Shown piece by piece: positions 50,851-58,814 of a stretch of 64,000 nt of DNA (the first letter of the stretch is position 1; each line of letters opens with the position of its first letter). Position numbers and translations under genes: made by a program. The notes below the pieces were generated by a model. That model had not been told where the DNA came from, ran no database searches, and saw only the letters and a list, made by a program, of their open reading frames with translations. Location of the stretch: contig JADJJR010000001.1 of assembly GCA_016706425.1 (NCBI GenBank), positions 248,001 to 312,000 on the forward strand. The letters run 5' to 3'. Source of the DNA: Elusimicrobiota bacterium. Lineage in GTDB: Bacteria > Elusimicrobiota > Elusimicrobia > FEN-1173.

Positions 50851-51459
50851 ATGCCCAGTGTCTATGATGTGAAACCCAAATTCCAGGCGCTGTTGCGGCC
50901 CGCCGTGGGGGCCTTGGCACGGGCGGGCGTCACCGCCAACCAGGTGACGATCGCGGCCGTGGTCCTGTCTTTCGCCGCCGGGGCGGTGTTGGTCGCGAAG
51001 GCCGGCCACCCGCGCTGGCTGTTTCTCCTTCCCGCCGTGCTTTCGGTCCGCATGGCGTTGAACGCCATCGACGGCATGCTCGCCCGGGAGCACAACCAAA
51101 AGTCGGCCCGGGGCGCGGTGCTGAACGAGTTGGGCGACGTCTTTTCCGACGCGGCCCTGTACGCTCCCCTGGCCCTCTGGCCGGGGTTCTCCCCCGTGTT
51201 CGTCGTCGCCATCGTGTTTCTGGCCTCGGCCACGGAAATGACGGGGGTCGTGGCGATCCAGATCGGGGCCGCCCGACGGTATGACGGGCCGCTGGGCAAA
51301 AGCGACCGCGCCCTGTTGTTCGGCGCGCTGGGGTTGTTGCTGGGGTTGGGGGTGCCCGCCGGCCGCTGGTTGACGGTGGTCCAGGGCCTCGCCATCGTGC
51401 TTCTGCTTCAGACGGTCTGGAACCGCGCCAAGAACGCCTTGAAAGAGGCCCGCCCGTGA
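50851..51459 (+). CDS. CDP-alcohol phosphatidyltransferase (YnjF/YnbA-like)
   Basis: A 202-residue membrane enzyme with about six helices. The CDP-alcohol signature begins DGMLAREHNQKSARG and continues AVLNELGD: the expected third Asp is Asn, the others fit (DGxxAR, then Gly, then a later Asp). The sequence resembles the YnjF/YnbA group rather than PgsA or PssA, so the acceptor alcohol is unknown. GGGAGGATTG precedes the ATG. The stop overlaps the CdsA-like start (GTGA). Confidence 0.85.
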   Translation: MPSVYDVKPKFQALLRPAVGALARAGVTANQVTIAAVVLSFAAGAVLVAKAGHPRWLFLLPAVLSVRMALNAIDGMLAREHNQKSARGAVLNELGDVFSDAALYAPLALWPGFSPVFVVAIVFLASATEMTGVVAIQIGAARRYDGPLGKSDRALLFGALGLLLGLGVPAGRWLTVVQGLAIVLLLQTVWNRAKNALKEARP

Positions 51460-52394
51460 GGCCCGACTGGACCCCGGCCCTGCGTTGGGCCGTGGGAGGG
51501 CTGTTCGGACTTCTTGTCGCCGCCAGCGCCGTCACGGCGCTACTCCGTCGTCTCAAACCGGCGTCCAATTTTCAGGAACTGTCCCAACGGGTCAAAAGCT
51601 GGTGGATCATGGTGGGCGTCTTCGCCGCCGCCCTGGCGGCGGGACCCAAAATGTCCATCGCTTTTTTCGCTTTCCTTTCTTTCCTAGCGCTCAAGGAATA
51701 TTTGTCCCTCATCCCCACCCGTCGAGCGGACCGCCGGGTGTTGTTCTGGACCTACCTGGCCATTCCCTTTCAATATTATTGGGTGGCGCGGGGTTGGTAC
51801 GGCATGTTCATCATCTTTATTCCGGTCTATATGTTCATGTGGATTCCGATCCGTATGGTGCTCGTGGGCGAGACCGAGGGGTTTTTGAAAGCCGTGGGGA
51901 CCCTGCACTGGGGCCTGATGATGACCGTCTTCGCCCTGAGCCACGTGAGCTTTCTTCTGGTCCTGCCCCCGGAGCGGAACCCCGCCGCGGGCGGCGCGGG
52001 GCTGGTCCTGACCCTGGTCTTTCTGACCCAGTTTAACGACGTGGCCCAATACATCTGGGGGAAAAGTTTCGGCCGTCACAAAGTGGTGCCAACGGTGAGT
52101 CCCAACAAAACCTGGGAAGGCCTGATCGGCGGAGTTTTGACGACGATCGTCCTGGGGGGATTGATCGGCCCCTGGCTGACCCCCCTGTCCCGCCCCCAGG
52201 CGCTCCTGGCCGGTTTCCTCGTCAGCGTCGGCGGTTTTTTTGGGGACGTCAATTTGTCGTCGTTGAAGCGGGATCTCGGGGTGAAAGACAGCGGCACGCT
52301 CATCGCCGGGCACGGCGGTGTTTTGGACCGGGTGAACAGCCTCACCTTCACAGCGATGATCTTTTTCCACTTTATCTATTACCTCCACTACTGA
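51456..52394 (+). CDS. Phosphatidate cytidylyltransferase homologue (CdsA/YnbB-like)
   Basis: A 312-residue polytopic protein. The C-terminal CdsA signature is recognisable: SSLKRDLGVKDSGTLIAGHG followed by GVLDRVNSL. Two deviations from CdsA are seen: Pro to Ala before GHGG, and Asn for Asp in the final DS. FNDVAQYIWGKSFGRHK and SPNKTWEG are also conserved. It would make CDP-diacylglycerol or a related CDP-lipid for the phosphotransferase upstream. This pairing is known from E. coli ynbAB, whose product is also not defined. Confidence 0.88.
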   Translation: MRPDWTPALRWAVGGLFGLLVAASAVTALLRRLKPASNFQELSQRVKSWWIMVGVFAAALAAGPKMSIAFFAFLSFLALKEYLSLIPTRRADRRVLFWTYLAIPFQYYWVARGWYGMFIIFIPVYMFMWIPIRMVLVGETEGFLKAVGTLHWGLMMTVFALSHVSFLLVLPPERNPAAGGAGLVLTLVFLTQFNDVAQYIWGKSFGRHKVVPTVSPNKTWEGLIGGVLTTIVLGGLIGPWLTPLSRPQALLAGFLVSVGGFFGDVNLSSLKRDLGVKDSGTLIAGHGGVLDRVNSLTFTAMIFFHFIYYLHY

Positions 52395-53029
52395 TGCGTT
52401 TTTGGCAGACCCTCTTTTTTCTGTTGGTGGTCCGGCCCCTGGTCCTGATTGTGATGGGGCTCAACGTGCGTTTCCGGGAACGTCTGCCGGTCCGGGGCCC
52501 CGCGATCCTCGCCGCCAACCACAACAGTCATCTTGACACGCTGGTGCTGATGACGCTCTTCCCGCTGCGCCGACTTCGCCATCTGCGGCCCGTGGCCGCG
52601 GCCGATTATTTTTGCCGGGGCGGTGGGCGCGAGGCCTTCGCCCGGGGCGTCATGAACATTCTGCCGTTGGACCGGAAACCCCGCCCCGGCGTCGACCCAC
52701 TCGCCGGGATCGACGACGCCCTGACCCAGGGGGACATCGTGATCCTTTTTCCCGAGGGAACGCGGGGGGAGCCGGAAACTTTTAAAGAGTTCCGCAGCGG
52801 CATCGCCCACATCGCCAAACGGCACCCGGCGGTGCCCGTGACGCCGGTATTTCTCCACGGGCTCGGCAAGGCCCTGCCGCGGGGCGAGGCCCTGCTGGTC
52901 CCGTTTTTCTGCGATGTTTTCATCGGCGAACCGGTGACCTGGGGCGGCGACCGCGACGTCTACATGGCGACCCTGGAAGGGCGACTTCGAGATTTGGCGG
53001 CGGGGGCCTCGCTCCCCGCCTGGGAGTGA
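52394..53029 (+). CDS. 1-acyl-glycerol-3-phosphate acyltransferase (PlsC-like)
   Basis: A 211-residue acyltransferase. HX4D is NHNSHLDT near residue 38, and the acceptor-binding FPEGTRGEP lies near 117. One N-terminal hydrophobic stretch would tether it to the membrane. It should acylate lysophosphatidate or a related lysolipid, giving substrate to the CdsA-like enzyme. The TGATG overlap with CdsA and the GTGA overlap with the next gene imply tight coupling. Confidence 0.9.
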   Translation: MRFWQTLFFLLVVRPLVLIVMGLNVRFRERLPVRGPAILAANHNSHLDTLVLMTLFPLRRLRHLRPVAAADYFCRGGGREAFARGVMNILPLDRKPRPGVDPLAGIDDALTQGDIVILFPEGTRGEPETFKEFRSGIAHIAKRHPAVPVTPVFLHGLGKALPRGEALLVPFFCDVFIGEPVTWGGDRDVYMATLEGRLRDLAAGASLPAWE

Positions 53030-53562
53030 GCGTGTCGGCGTTGGCGTTTGTGTGGGGTCTGGCCGAGGGAACGGCTTTTTTTCTCCTGCCCGACACCCTG
53101 CTCACGGCCACGGCGCTGGGCTCATTTCGTAAGGCCCTGCGCCAAAGCGGGTGGGCCCTGGCGGGGGCCCTCGTCGCCGGCGCCGTGATGTTCTCCTTCG
53201 CCCGTCGTGACCCCGACGGGGCGTGCGCGTTTGTGCTGCGGGTGCCCTTCGTGCGTTCCGGCATGGTCGACAGGGCCGACGCGGATTTCAAGCAAAAGGG
53301 TGCCCTGGCCGTTCTGCGCGGTCCGGCCCGGGGAATTCCCTACAAGGTGTACGCCGTCCGCGCCCCGGAAAATTCCATGCGCGCGCTTCCGTTCTTGCTC
53401 GCCAGCGTGCCGGCGCGGGGACTGCGTTTTCTCCTGATGGCGGCGGGGGCGGCGGGGGTGTCGCGGCTTCTGGGCCCGTCGCGTCGCCGGACGGCCTGGA
53501 CCCTTTGGGCCGTTTTGTGGGCCCTGGGTTACGGACTGTATTGGGCGGGGGTGGGAGCGTGA
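53026..53562 (+). CDS. Small polytopic membrane protein
   Basis: A 178-residue protein with about four hydrophobic segments (roughly 5-30, 42-60, 125-143, 155-172). Between them lies a soluble stretch containing RGPARGIPYKVYAVRAP. I do not recognise the family; the general layout is faintly like DedA/VTT lipid scramblases, but no signature is clear. GTG start by GTGA overlap with plsC; it overlaps the amidohydrolase likewise, so it is a genuine operon member. Confidence 0.7.
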   Translation: MSVSALAFVWGLAEGTAFFLLPDTLLTATALGSFRKALRQSGWALAGALVAGAVMFSFARRDPDGACAFVLRVPFVRSGMVDRADADFKQKGALAVLRGPARGIPYKVYAVRAPENSMRALPFLLASVPARGLRFLLMAAGAAGVSRLLGPSRRRTAWTLWAVLWALGYGLYWAGVGA

Positions 53563-54515
53563 ATCAAAAAAACCTCATCGATGTGCACGTCCATCTCGCG
53601 GCCCTGCCCGAGGGGGACAACGGCTGTTTCATTTCTAAAAAAATGCTGAACGGGCTGTTGTTCCGAACCGTCGCTGCGCGGTTGGGGCTACCCCTCCACG
53701 ACCCGGCGGGGACCAACCGGCTTTACGTCGAGCGCCTCCTTCAGCGCTTGGACGAGTCCGAAACCACGGCTCAGGCGGTGGTCCTGGGCCTGGACGGGGT
53801 GTATGATGCCGACGGGCGACGGAACGAATCGGAAACCGAATTTTTAATCTCCAACGATTACGTGCTGCGCACGGTCGCCGCGCACCCCGGCCGGTTGCTG
53901 GCGGGGGTCTCCATCAACCCCGCCCGCCGCGACGCCATCGACGAGGCCGCCCGGTGCGCCGAAGGCGGGGCGTTCCTGGTGAAGGTGCTGCCCAACACCC
54001 AACATTTCAACCCCGGCGAGGAACGGTACCGCGCGTTTTACAGGGCGCTGGCGCGGCACCGCCTGCCCCTCCTCTCGCACGTCGGGTACGAATTTAGTTT
54101 GTTGGGCAAAGACCAGTCGGTGGGCGACCCGGCGCGACTGGGGATCGCCCTGGAGGAAGGCGTGACGGTGATCGCCGCTCACGGCGCGAGCCAAGGGCTT
54201 TTTTTCCATGAACCCCATTGGAAAACCCTGGTGGAATTCGTCCAACGTTACCCCCATTTTTATTGGGACGCCTCGGCCCTGACCCTGCCGAACCGGGTGG
54301 GCATGTTGTTGAGGTTGCGCCGCCGTTCCGATTTGATTGAGCGCATGGTGTTCGGCACCGACTACCCGCTGCCCGTGTTCGCCTTCCCGCCTCTCTTGAT
54401 CGGCCACGCGGGCGCCTGGAACGGCGCGCGGCGGACCCCGAACCCCTTTGACCGGCAGGCGCGCGTGTTGGCGGCTCTGGGCCTGTCGCCCCGGCCGGGG
54501 GTGCCGTGGCGGTGA
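53559..54515 (+). CDS. Amidohydrolase family 2 TIM-barrel hydrolase
   Basis: A 318-residue metal-dependent hydrolase. IDVHVHLAALPEG at the start holds the HxH metal site; LSHVGYEFSLLG near 168, VIAAHGASQG near 205 and MVFGTDYPLPVF near 265 hold the remaining ligands and the catalytic Asp. The family includes decarboxylases and hydrolases of carboxylic acids. Its role in a lipid operon is not obvious. GTG start overlapping the preceding gene; overlaps the next by 4 nt. Confidence 0.85.
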   Translation: MNQKNLIDVHVHLAALPEGDNGCFISKKMLNGLLFRTVAARLGLPLHDPAGTNRLYVERLLQRLDESETTAQAVVLGLDGVYDADGRRNESETEFLISNDYVLRTVAAHPGRLLAGVSINPARRDAIDEAARCAEGGAFLVKVLPNTQHFNPGEERYRAFYRALARHRLPLLSHVGYEFSLLGKDQSVGDPARLGIALEEGVTVIAAHGASQGLFFHEPHWKTLVEFVQRYPHFYWDASALTLPNRVGMLLRLRRRSDLIERMVFGTDYPLPVFAFPPLLIGHAGAWNGARRTPNPFDRQARVLAALGLSPRPGVPWR

Positions 54516-55309
54516 AGAGACGGTCTCTTTCGATCCTGGGGGCGGTCGGGGTCGTGTTTTTGGGGGCGGGGATCTGGTGCGCGCGCGGAAAAGCCCGCGG
54601 CGAATGGGCGCCCGAATTCGCCGGCGCGACAACCCTGTCGAAAGACGGCGACCGGCGGGTCCTGCGTGGCCTCCGAGATTTTTCCTGGACCGCCGACGGT
54701 CCCCGGCCCTTTTACCGGGACTTCGCCTTCAAGACGGGCGATGTGGTGTCTCTCCGGTTGGCGGTGGTCCCCCTGTCGGCCCGCCGCCGGGGGCCCGCCC
54801 ATTTGATGCTGAGCTTCGGTCTGGCGAACGGCGACGCGATCACGGTTTCGGCGGAGGCCCGACGGCGGCGCGGCGAGAGCTATTCCCCCTGGCGGGGGCT
54901 GTGCCGACGGTACGAATTGATGTACGTGGTCTCGACGGAGCGGGACGCCCTGGACCAACGCACCGTGGGTCGGGGTCAAACGTTGTATCTCTACCCCCTG
55001 CGGGCGGAGCCCGGGGCGGTTCGCCGGCTTTTGGACGACATGTTGGCGCGCGCCGCCGCCCTGACCGAAAAACCCGAGTTCTACAACACCGCGTTCAACA
55101 ACTGCGCCCAAAACATCCGACGGCACGTGAACACCTTGGTCGATCGCCCCTTCGGCCGCGGATGGCGGTTCCTGTTGCCGGGCTTTTTGGACAAAGAGGT
55201 CGCCGCGCGGGGTCTCTTCGCCCTGGAGGGGAGCCCGGAAGACCTCCGCGTCCGTTGCCGGGTCGCGCCCCCGGCCGGTCCGGCCAACGAAGACCCTCCG
55301 ACAAGATGA
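54512..55309 (+). CDS. DUF4105 / Lnb-like periplasmic acyltransferase-type protein
   Basis: A 265-residue protein with an N-terminal anchor (about 8-22) and a periplasmic DUF4105 domain. The conserved pieces are HLMLSFGLANGDAITVSAEA near residue 93 and EFYNTAFNNCAQNIRRHVN near 195. This His and Cys placement is the signature of Lnb, a lipoprotein intramolecular acyltransferase in some Firmicutes, and of related uncharacterised proteins. It might move an acyl chain on lipoproteins, generating lysolipid-type products for the fused enzyme downstream. GTG 54512 is preferred over GTG 54506 because of the GTGA overlap. Confidence 0.78.
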   Translation: MKRRSLSILGAVGVVFLGAGIWCARGKARGEWAPEFAGATTLSKDGDRRVLRGLRDFSWTADGPRPFYRDFAFKTGDVVSLRLAVVPLSARRRGPAHLMLSFGLANGDAITVSAEARRRRGESYSPWRGLCRRYELMYVVSTERDALDQRTVGRGQTLYLYPLRAEPGAVRRLLDDMLARAAALTEKPEFYNTAFNNCAQNIRRHVNTLVDRPFGRGWRFLLPGFLDKEVAARGLFALEGSPEDLRVRCRVAPPAGPANEDPPTR

Positions 55310-55388
55310 GGCGCCCACCCGAGAAAATCCTGGTTTTGAAGGAGCGCGGCCCTTATACTAAGGTCGGTTGCTTTCCGGGGGATATTCC

Positions 55389-58300
55389 ATGACCGACCGT
55401 TCGACGCGCTCGTTCCGGGCGCTCATGACCGCGCAATTCTTCGCCGCCTTTAACGACAACGTTTTCCAGGCGGTGGCGGCCCTGTTGATCGTGCGCTGGC
55501 GGGGGGAAGCGGCGTCCCGGGAACTGGTGGCCCTCTCCGGTTTGGTTTTCGCTTTGCCTTTTCTCATGTTTTCCCTGGCGGCGGGCCGTTTGGCCGACCG
55601 CTGGAGCAAAGCCCGGGTGGTGGTGTTGACCAAGACCGTCGACATCGGGGTGGTCGCCCTTCTGTTGATCGGCCTGTTTCAATCCAGCGTCGCGTTTTTA
55701 ATGACGGGGTTGTTCCTCTTGGCGGCGCAAAGCGCCTTTTTTGGCCCCGCCAAGTACGGCCTGTTGCCGGAATTAAAAGGGGCGGACCGGTTGACCCAGG
55801 CCAACGCCCTCCTAAACGCCACCACCTTCGTCGCGATCCTGGGCGGGAACGTGGCGGGGGCCCTGTTGACGAACCACCTGTGGGCCGTGGCCCTTTTGAC
55901 GGGGGTCGGCGCGCTGTTGAGTCTGGGCGCCGCAACGCTCATAGAAAAAGTGCCGCCGGCGAACCCGGCCCAGGAGGTCCGCTGGAACCCCCTGCCCGAC
56001 ATCGTCGCCAACACGCGCCTGATTCGCGGGGACCGCGCCCTTTTTCGCGCGGTGCTGGCCCTGTCCTGGTTTTGGTTTTTGGGCGGTGTCTTGCATTTGA
56101 ACGCCTTCACCTACGTTAAACAAGTGATGAACCTGGGCGATGCGGTGTCCGGTCTGTTCTTGACGGCGGTGGTGATCGGAATTTCCCTGGGAAGCCTGGC
56201 GGCCGGAAAGATGTCCAAGGAGAAAGTGGAGCTGGGGCTTGTCCCCCTCGGCGCGGTGGGCATGAGCGTTTTCACCCTGGACCTCTTTTTCGCCCACGGG
56301 TCCCTGGTTCGGGTCTTGATCGACGCGGGCCTGATGGGGTTTTTCTCCGGTCTTTTCGTCATCCCTTTGACCACCCTCGTGCAGTTGCGCAGCCCCGAAA
56401 AGGAACGCGGGCGGGTGTTGTCCACCCTCAACTTCTTTTCTTTCGTGGCCATCCTTTTGGGCAGCGCGTTTCTCTGGGCGGCCTCAAAAATATTTAAGAC
56501 GGACCCCGCTCAAGTCTTTTTCGTTCTCGGCGTGCTGTCGTCCCTGGCCGCCCTGGGGATCGCGTTCTTTATCCCCCAGGCGCCGCTGCGGCTCTTTCTC
56601 TATGGGCTCACCCACCTCATCTATCGGATCAAAGTGATCGGCCGGGAGAACGTTCCGACCAAGGGCGCCGCCCTCCTTTTGCCCAACCACGTGTCCTACG
56701 TCGATCCTTTTTTGATCGGCGGCGCGACCTCCCGGTGGATCCGGTTCCTCATGTTTCGGGGAATGTTTGAAATTCCCTGGATCAAACCTTTCGTAAGACT
56801 CATGGATGTGATCCCGATCTCGGCGAACGACCGGCCGAAGCAGATCCTCGGGTCTCTTCAGGAAGTTCGCCACCGGTTGGAGGACGGTCACGTGGCCTGC
56901 GTGTTCGCCGAGGGGGCGGTGACCCGGTTGGCGCAAACGCTCGGGTTCCGCAAGGGATTCGAGCGGATCGTGGAGGGGTTGGACGTTCCCTTGGTGCCGG
57001 TGCATTTGGACCGCGTGTGGGGCAGCGTGTTCAGCTTCGAACGGGGCAGTTTTGTTTGGAAACTTCCGCGCCAACTGCCCTACCCGGTGACAATCTCCTT
57101 CGGCCGACCCCTCCCGTCGACAGCGAAAGCCGACGAGGTCCGGCAAGCGGTCCTCGATCTGGGCGCCGCCGCCTTTGAACACCGGCTCGACGCGCTGCGC
57201 CCGCTGCACCAGCATTTCTTCCGTCAGGCGCGTCGCCAATGGCTCTCGCCCTGTCTCTCGGACACGACGGGCCTGCGCCTCTCCTACGGGAAGCTCGCCA
57301 CGGGGGCGTTGCTCCTGTCACGGCGGTTGAACAAGATCCTGCCTCCCGAAAAAAACGTGGGCGTCCTCCTGCCCCCGGGGGGCGCGGCGGCGGTGGTGAA
57401 CCTGGCCCTGCTGTTCGCCGGGCGGGTGCCGGTGAACCTCAACTACTCGTTGGGCCGGGGGGTCGTGGACCAAATTTGCCGCGAGGCCGGGATCACGGCA
57501 TTGCTCACCGCCCGAAAAATGTTGGAGGCCGTGAAATGGGGCGACGACGCCCGGGCGGTGTTCCTCGAGGATCTGCCCCGCGCCCCCAAACCCAAGGCCC
57601 TGGCGGCGTTTTTGGCTTTCCGTCTCATGCCCGCGCGCTGGGTCGAGCGCCTGGTCGCGCCCCATTCCGACGTCGGGGTCGACGACCTGGCGGCGCTCCT
57701 CTTCACGAGCGGGAGCACCGGCACGCCCAAGGGCGTCATGCTCACGCACCGCAACATCCACGCGAACATACAGGGGCTTCAGGAAACTTTCCAACTGTCG
57801 GGCCGCGACACCCTGCTCGGGGTTTTGCCGTTCTTCCATTCCTTCGGGTTCACCGGCACGTTCTGGTTGCCCCTCCTGTCGGGGTGCCAAGTGGCCTATC
57901 ACCGCAGCCCCCTCGAGCCGGTGGCCATCAAAAAAATGATCAAGGAGGAAAGCGTCACCGTCCTCATCGCCACCCCGACCTTCTTGCAAATGTGGTTCAA
58001 GAAATTGGACAAGGACGACGTGAAACGCCTGCGCTTCGCCCTCACGGGCGCGGAAAAACTTCAACAGACTTTCGCGCGGGAGTTCCAGGAAACCCTGGGC
58101 GTTCCCATCATCGAAGGGTACGGAACCACGGAACTGTCGCCGGTCGCCTGCGTCAGCGTCCTGAGCGTCCGGCACGCGACGGAGTATCAGATCGGCAACA
58201 AACCCGGCAAGGTCGGACGGCCCCTGCCGGGCGTGTCCGTGCGCATCGTCCATCCCGAAACCGGAGCGCGCTTGCCCGACGGCCAACCGGGCCTGATGCT

Positions 58301-58769
58301 CATCAAAGGCCCGAACGTGATGCGGGGCTATTGGAACCAGCCGGAAAAAACCGCCGAGGCGATCCGCGACGGCTGGTACGTCACGGGCGACATCGCGGCG
58401 GTCGACGAGGACGGGTTTGTGGAGATCACGGACCGCCTGTCGCGGTTTTCCAAAATCGGCGGTGAGATGGTGCCCCACATGCTGGTGGAGCGCCGCCTGG
58501 CCGAACTCTCGGGCGAACCGGAGGCGCAGTTCCTGGTCTTGTCCCTGCCCGATGAAAAAAAGGGGGAGAAGCTGGCCGTCCTTTATTACAATCTGCGCCA
58601 GCCCCCGGACCAGTTGTTGGCCCGCTTGGCCGCCTCCGACATGCCGAAACTGTGGGTCCCCGACCGGCGGATGTTCGTGCCCGTCGACGAGTGGCCCACC
58701 CTCGCCTCCGGCAAGGTGGACACGGTGAAGGCCAAGGCCGTTGCCCGCCGCGCCCTCGAGACGTCTTGA
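55389..58769 (+). CDS. LplT-like transporter / PlsC / acyl-ACP synthetase fusion (Aas-type)
   Basis: A 1,126-residue three-part protein. An MFS domain of about 12 helices (about 5-405) resembles the lysophospholipid flippase LplT. A PlsC domain (about 410-620) has NHVSYVDPFL as HX4D. An AMP-forming ligase (about 650-1,120) has LFTSGSTGTPKGVML, GYGTTELSP and YVTGDIAAVDEDG. Together they would import lysophosphatidylethanolamine, activate a fatty acid and re-acylate it, as LplT plus Aas do in E. coli. ATG at 55389 preferred over TTG at 55368. A 79-nt gap with TATACT (55354-55359) allows an internal promoter. Confidence 0.92.
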   Translation: MTDRSTRSFRALMTAQFFAAFNDNVFQAVAALLIVRWRGEAASRELVALSGLVFALPFLMFSLAAGRLADRWSKARVVVLTKTVDIGVVALLLIGLFQSSVAFLMTGLFLLAAQSAFFGPAKYGLLPELKGADRLTQANALLNATTFVAILGGNVAGALLTNHLWAVALLTGVGALLSLGAATLIEKVPPANPAQEVRWNPLPDIVANTRLIRGDRALFRAVLALSWFWFLGGVLHLNAFTYVKQVMNLGDAVSGLFLTAVVIGISLGSLAAGKMSKEKVELGLVPLGAVGMSVFTLDLFFAHGSLVRVLIDAGLMGFFSGLFVIPLTTLVQLRSPEKERGRVLSTLNFFSFVAILLGSAFLWAASKIFKTDPAQVFFVLGVLSSLAALGIAFFIPQAPLRLFLYGLTHLIYRIKVIGRENVPTKGAALLLPNHVSYVDPFLIGGATSRWIRFLMFRGMFEIPWIKPFVRLMDVIPISANDRPKQILGSLQEVRHRLEDGHVACVFAEGAVTRLAQTLGFRKGFERIVEGLDVPLVPVHLDRVWGSVFSFERGSFVWKLPRQLPYPVTISFGRPLPSTAKADEVRQAVLDLGAAAFEHRLDALRPLHQHFFRQARRQWLSPCLSDTTGLRLSYGKLATGALLLSRRLNKILPPEKNVGVLLPPGGAAAVVNLALLFAGRVPVNLNYSLGRGVVDQICREAGITALLTARKMLEAVKWGDDARAVFLEDLPRAPKPKALAAFLAFRLMPARWVERLVAPHSDVGVDDLAALLFTSGSTGTPKGVMLTHRNIHANIQGLQETFQLSGRDTLLGVLPFFHSFGFTGTFWLPLLSGCQVAYHRSPLEPVAIKKMIKEESVTVLIATPTFLQMWFKKLDKDDVKRLRFALTGAEKLQQTFAREFQETLGVPIIEGYGTTELSPVACVSVLSVRHATEYQIGNKPGKVGRPLPGVSVRIVHPETGARLPDGQPGLMLIKGPNVMRGYWNQPEKTAEAIRDGWYVTGDIAAVDEDGFVEITDRLSRFSKIGGEMVPHMLVERRLAELSGEPEAQFLVLSLPDEKKGEKLAVLYYNLRQPPDQLLARLAASDMPKLWVPDRRMFVPVDEWPTLASGKVDTVKAKAVARRALETS

Positions 58770-58779
58770 GGATTCCCCC

Positions 58780-58808
58780 TTGTGAACAGAGTGCTTTCAC
58801 CTTAAGAT
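58780..58808 (+). promoter_or_regulatory. Promoter of ATP-grasp gene (leaderless)
   Basis: TTGTGA (58780-58785), 17-bp spacer, TAAGAT (58803-58808), ending 6 nt before the ATG at 58815. Confidence 0.6.
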
Positions 58809-58814
58809 GATGGT

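Noticed and set aside
57239..58465. A 408-codon plus-strand frame inside the LplT-Aas fusion gene
   Set aside because: Out-of-frame shadow; the adenylate-forming motifs are in the main frame.
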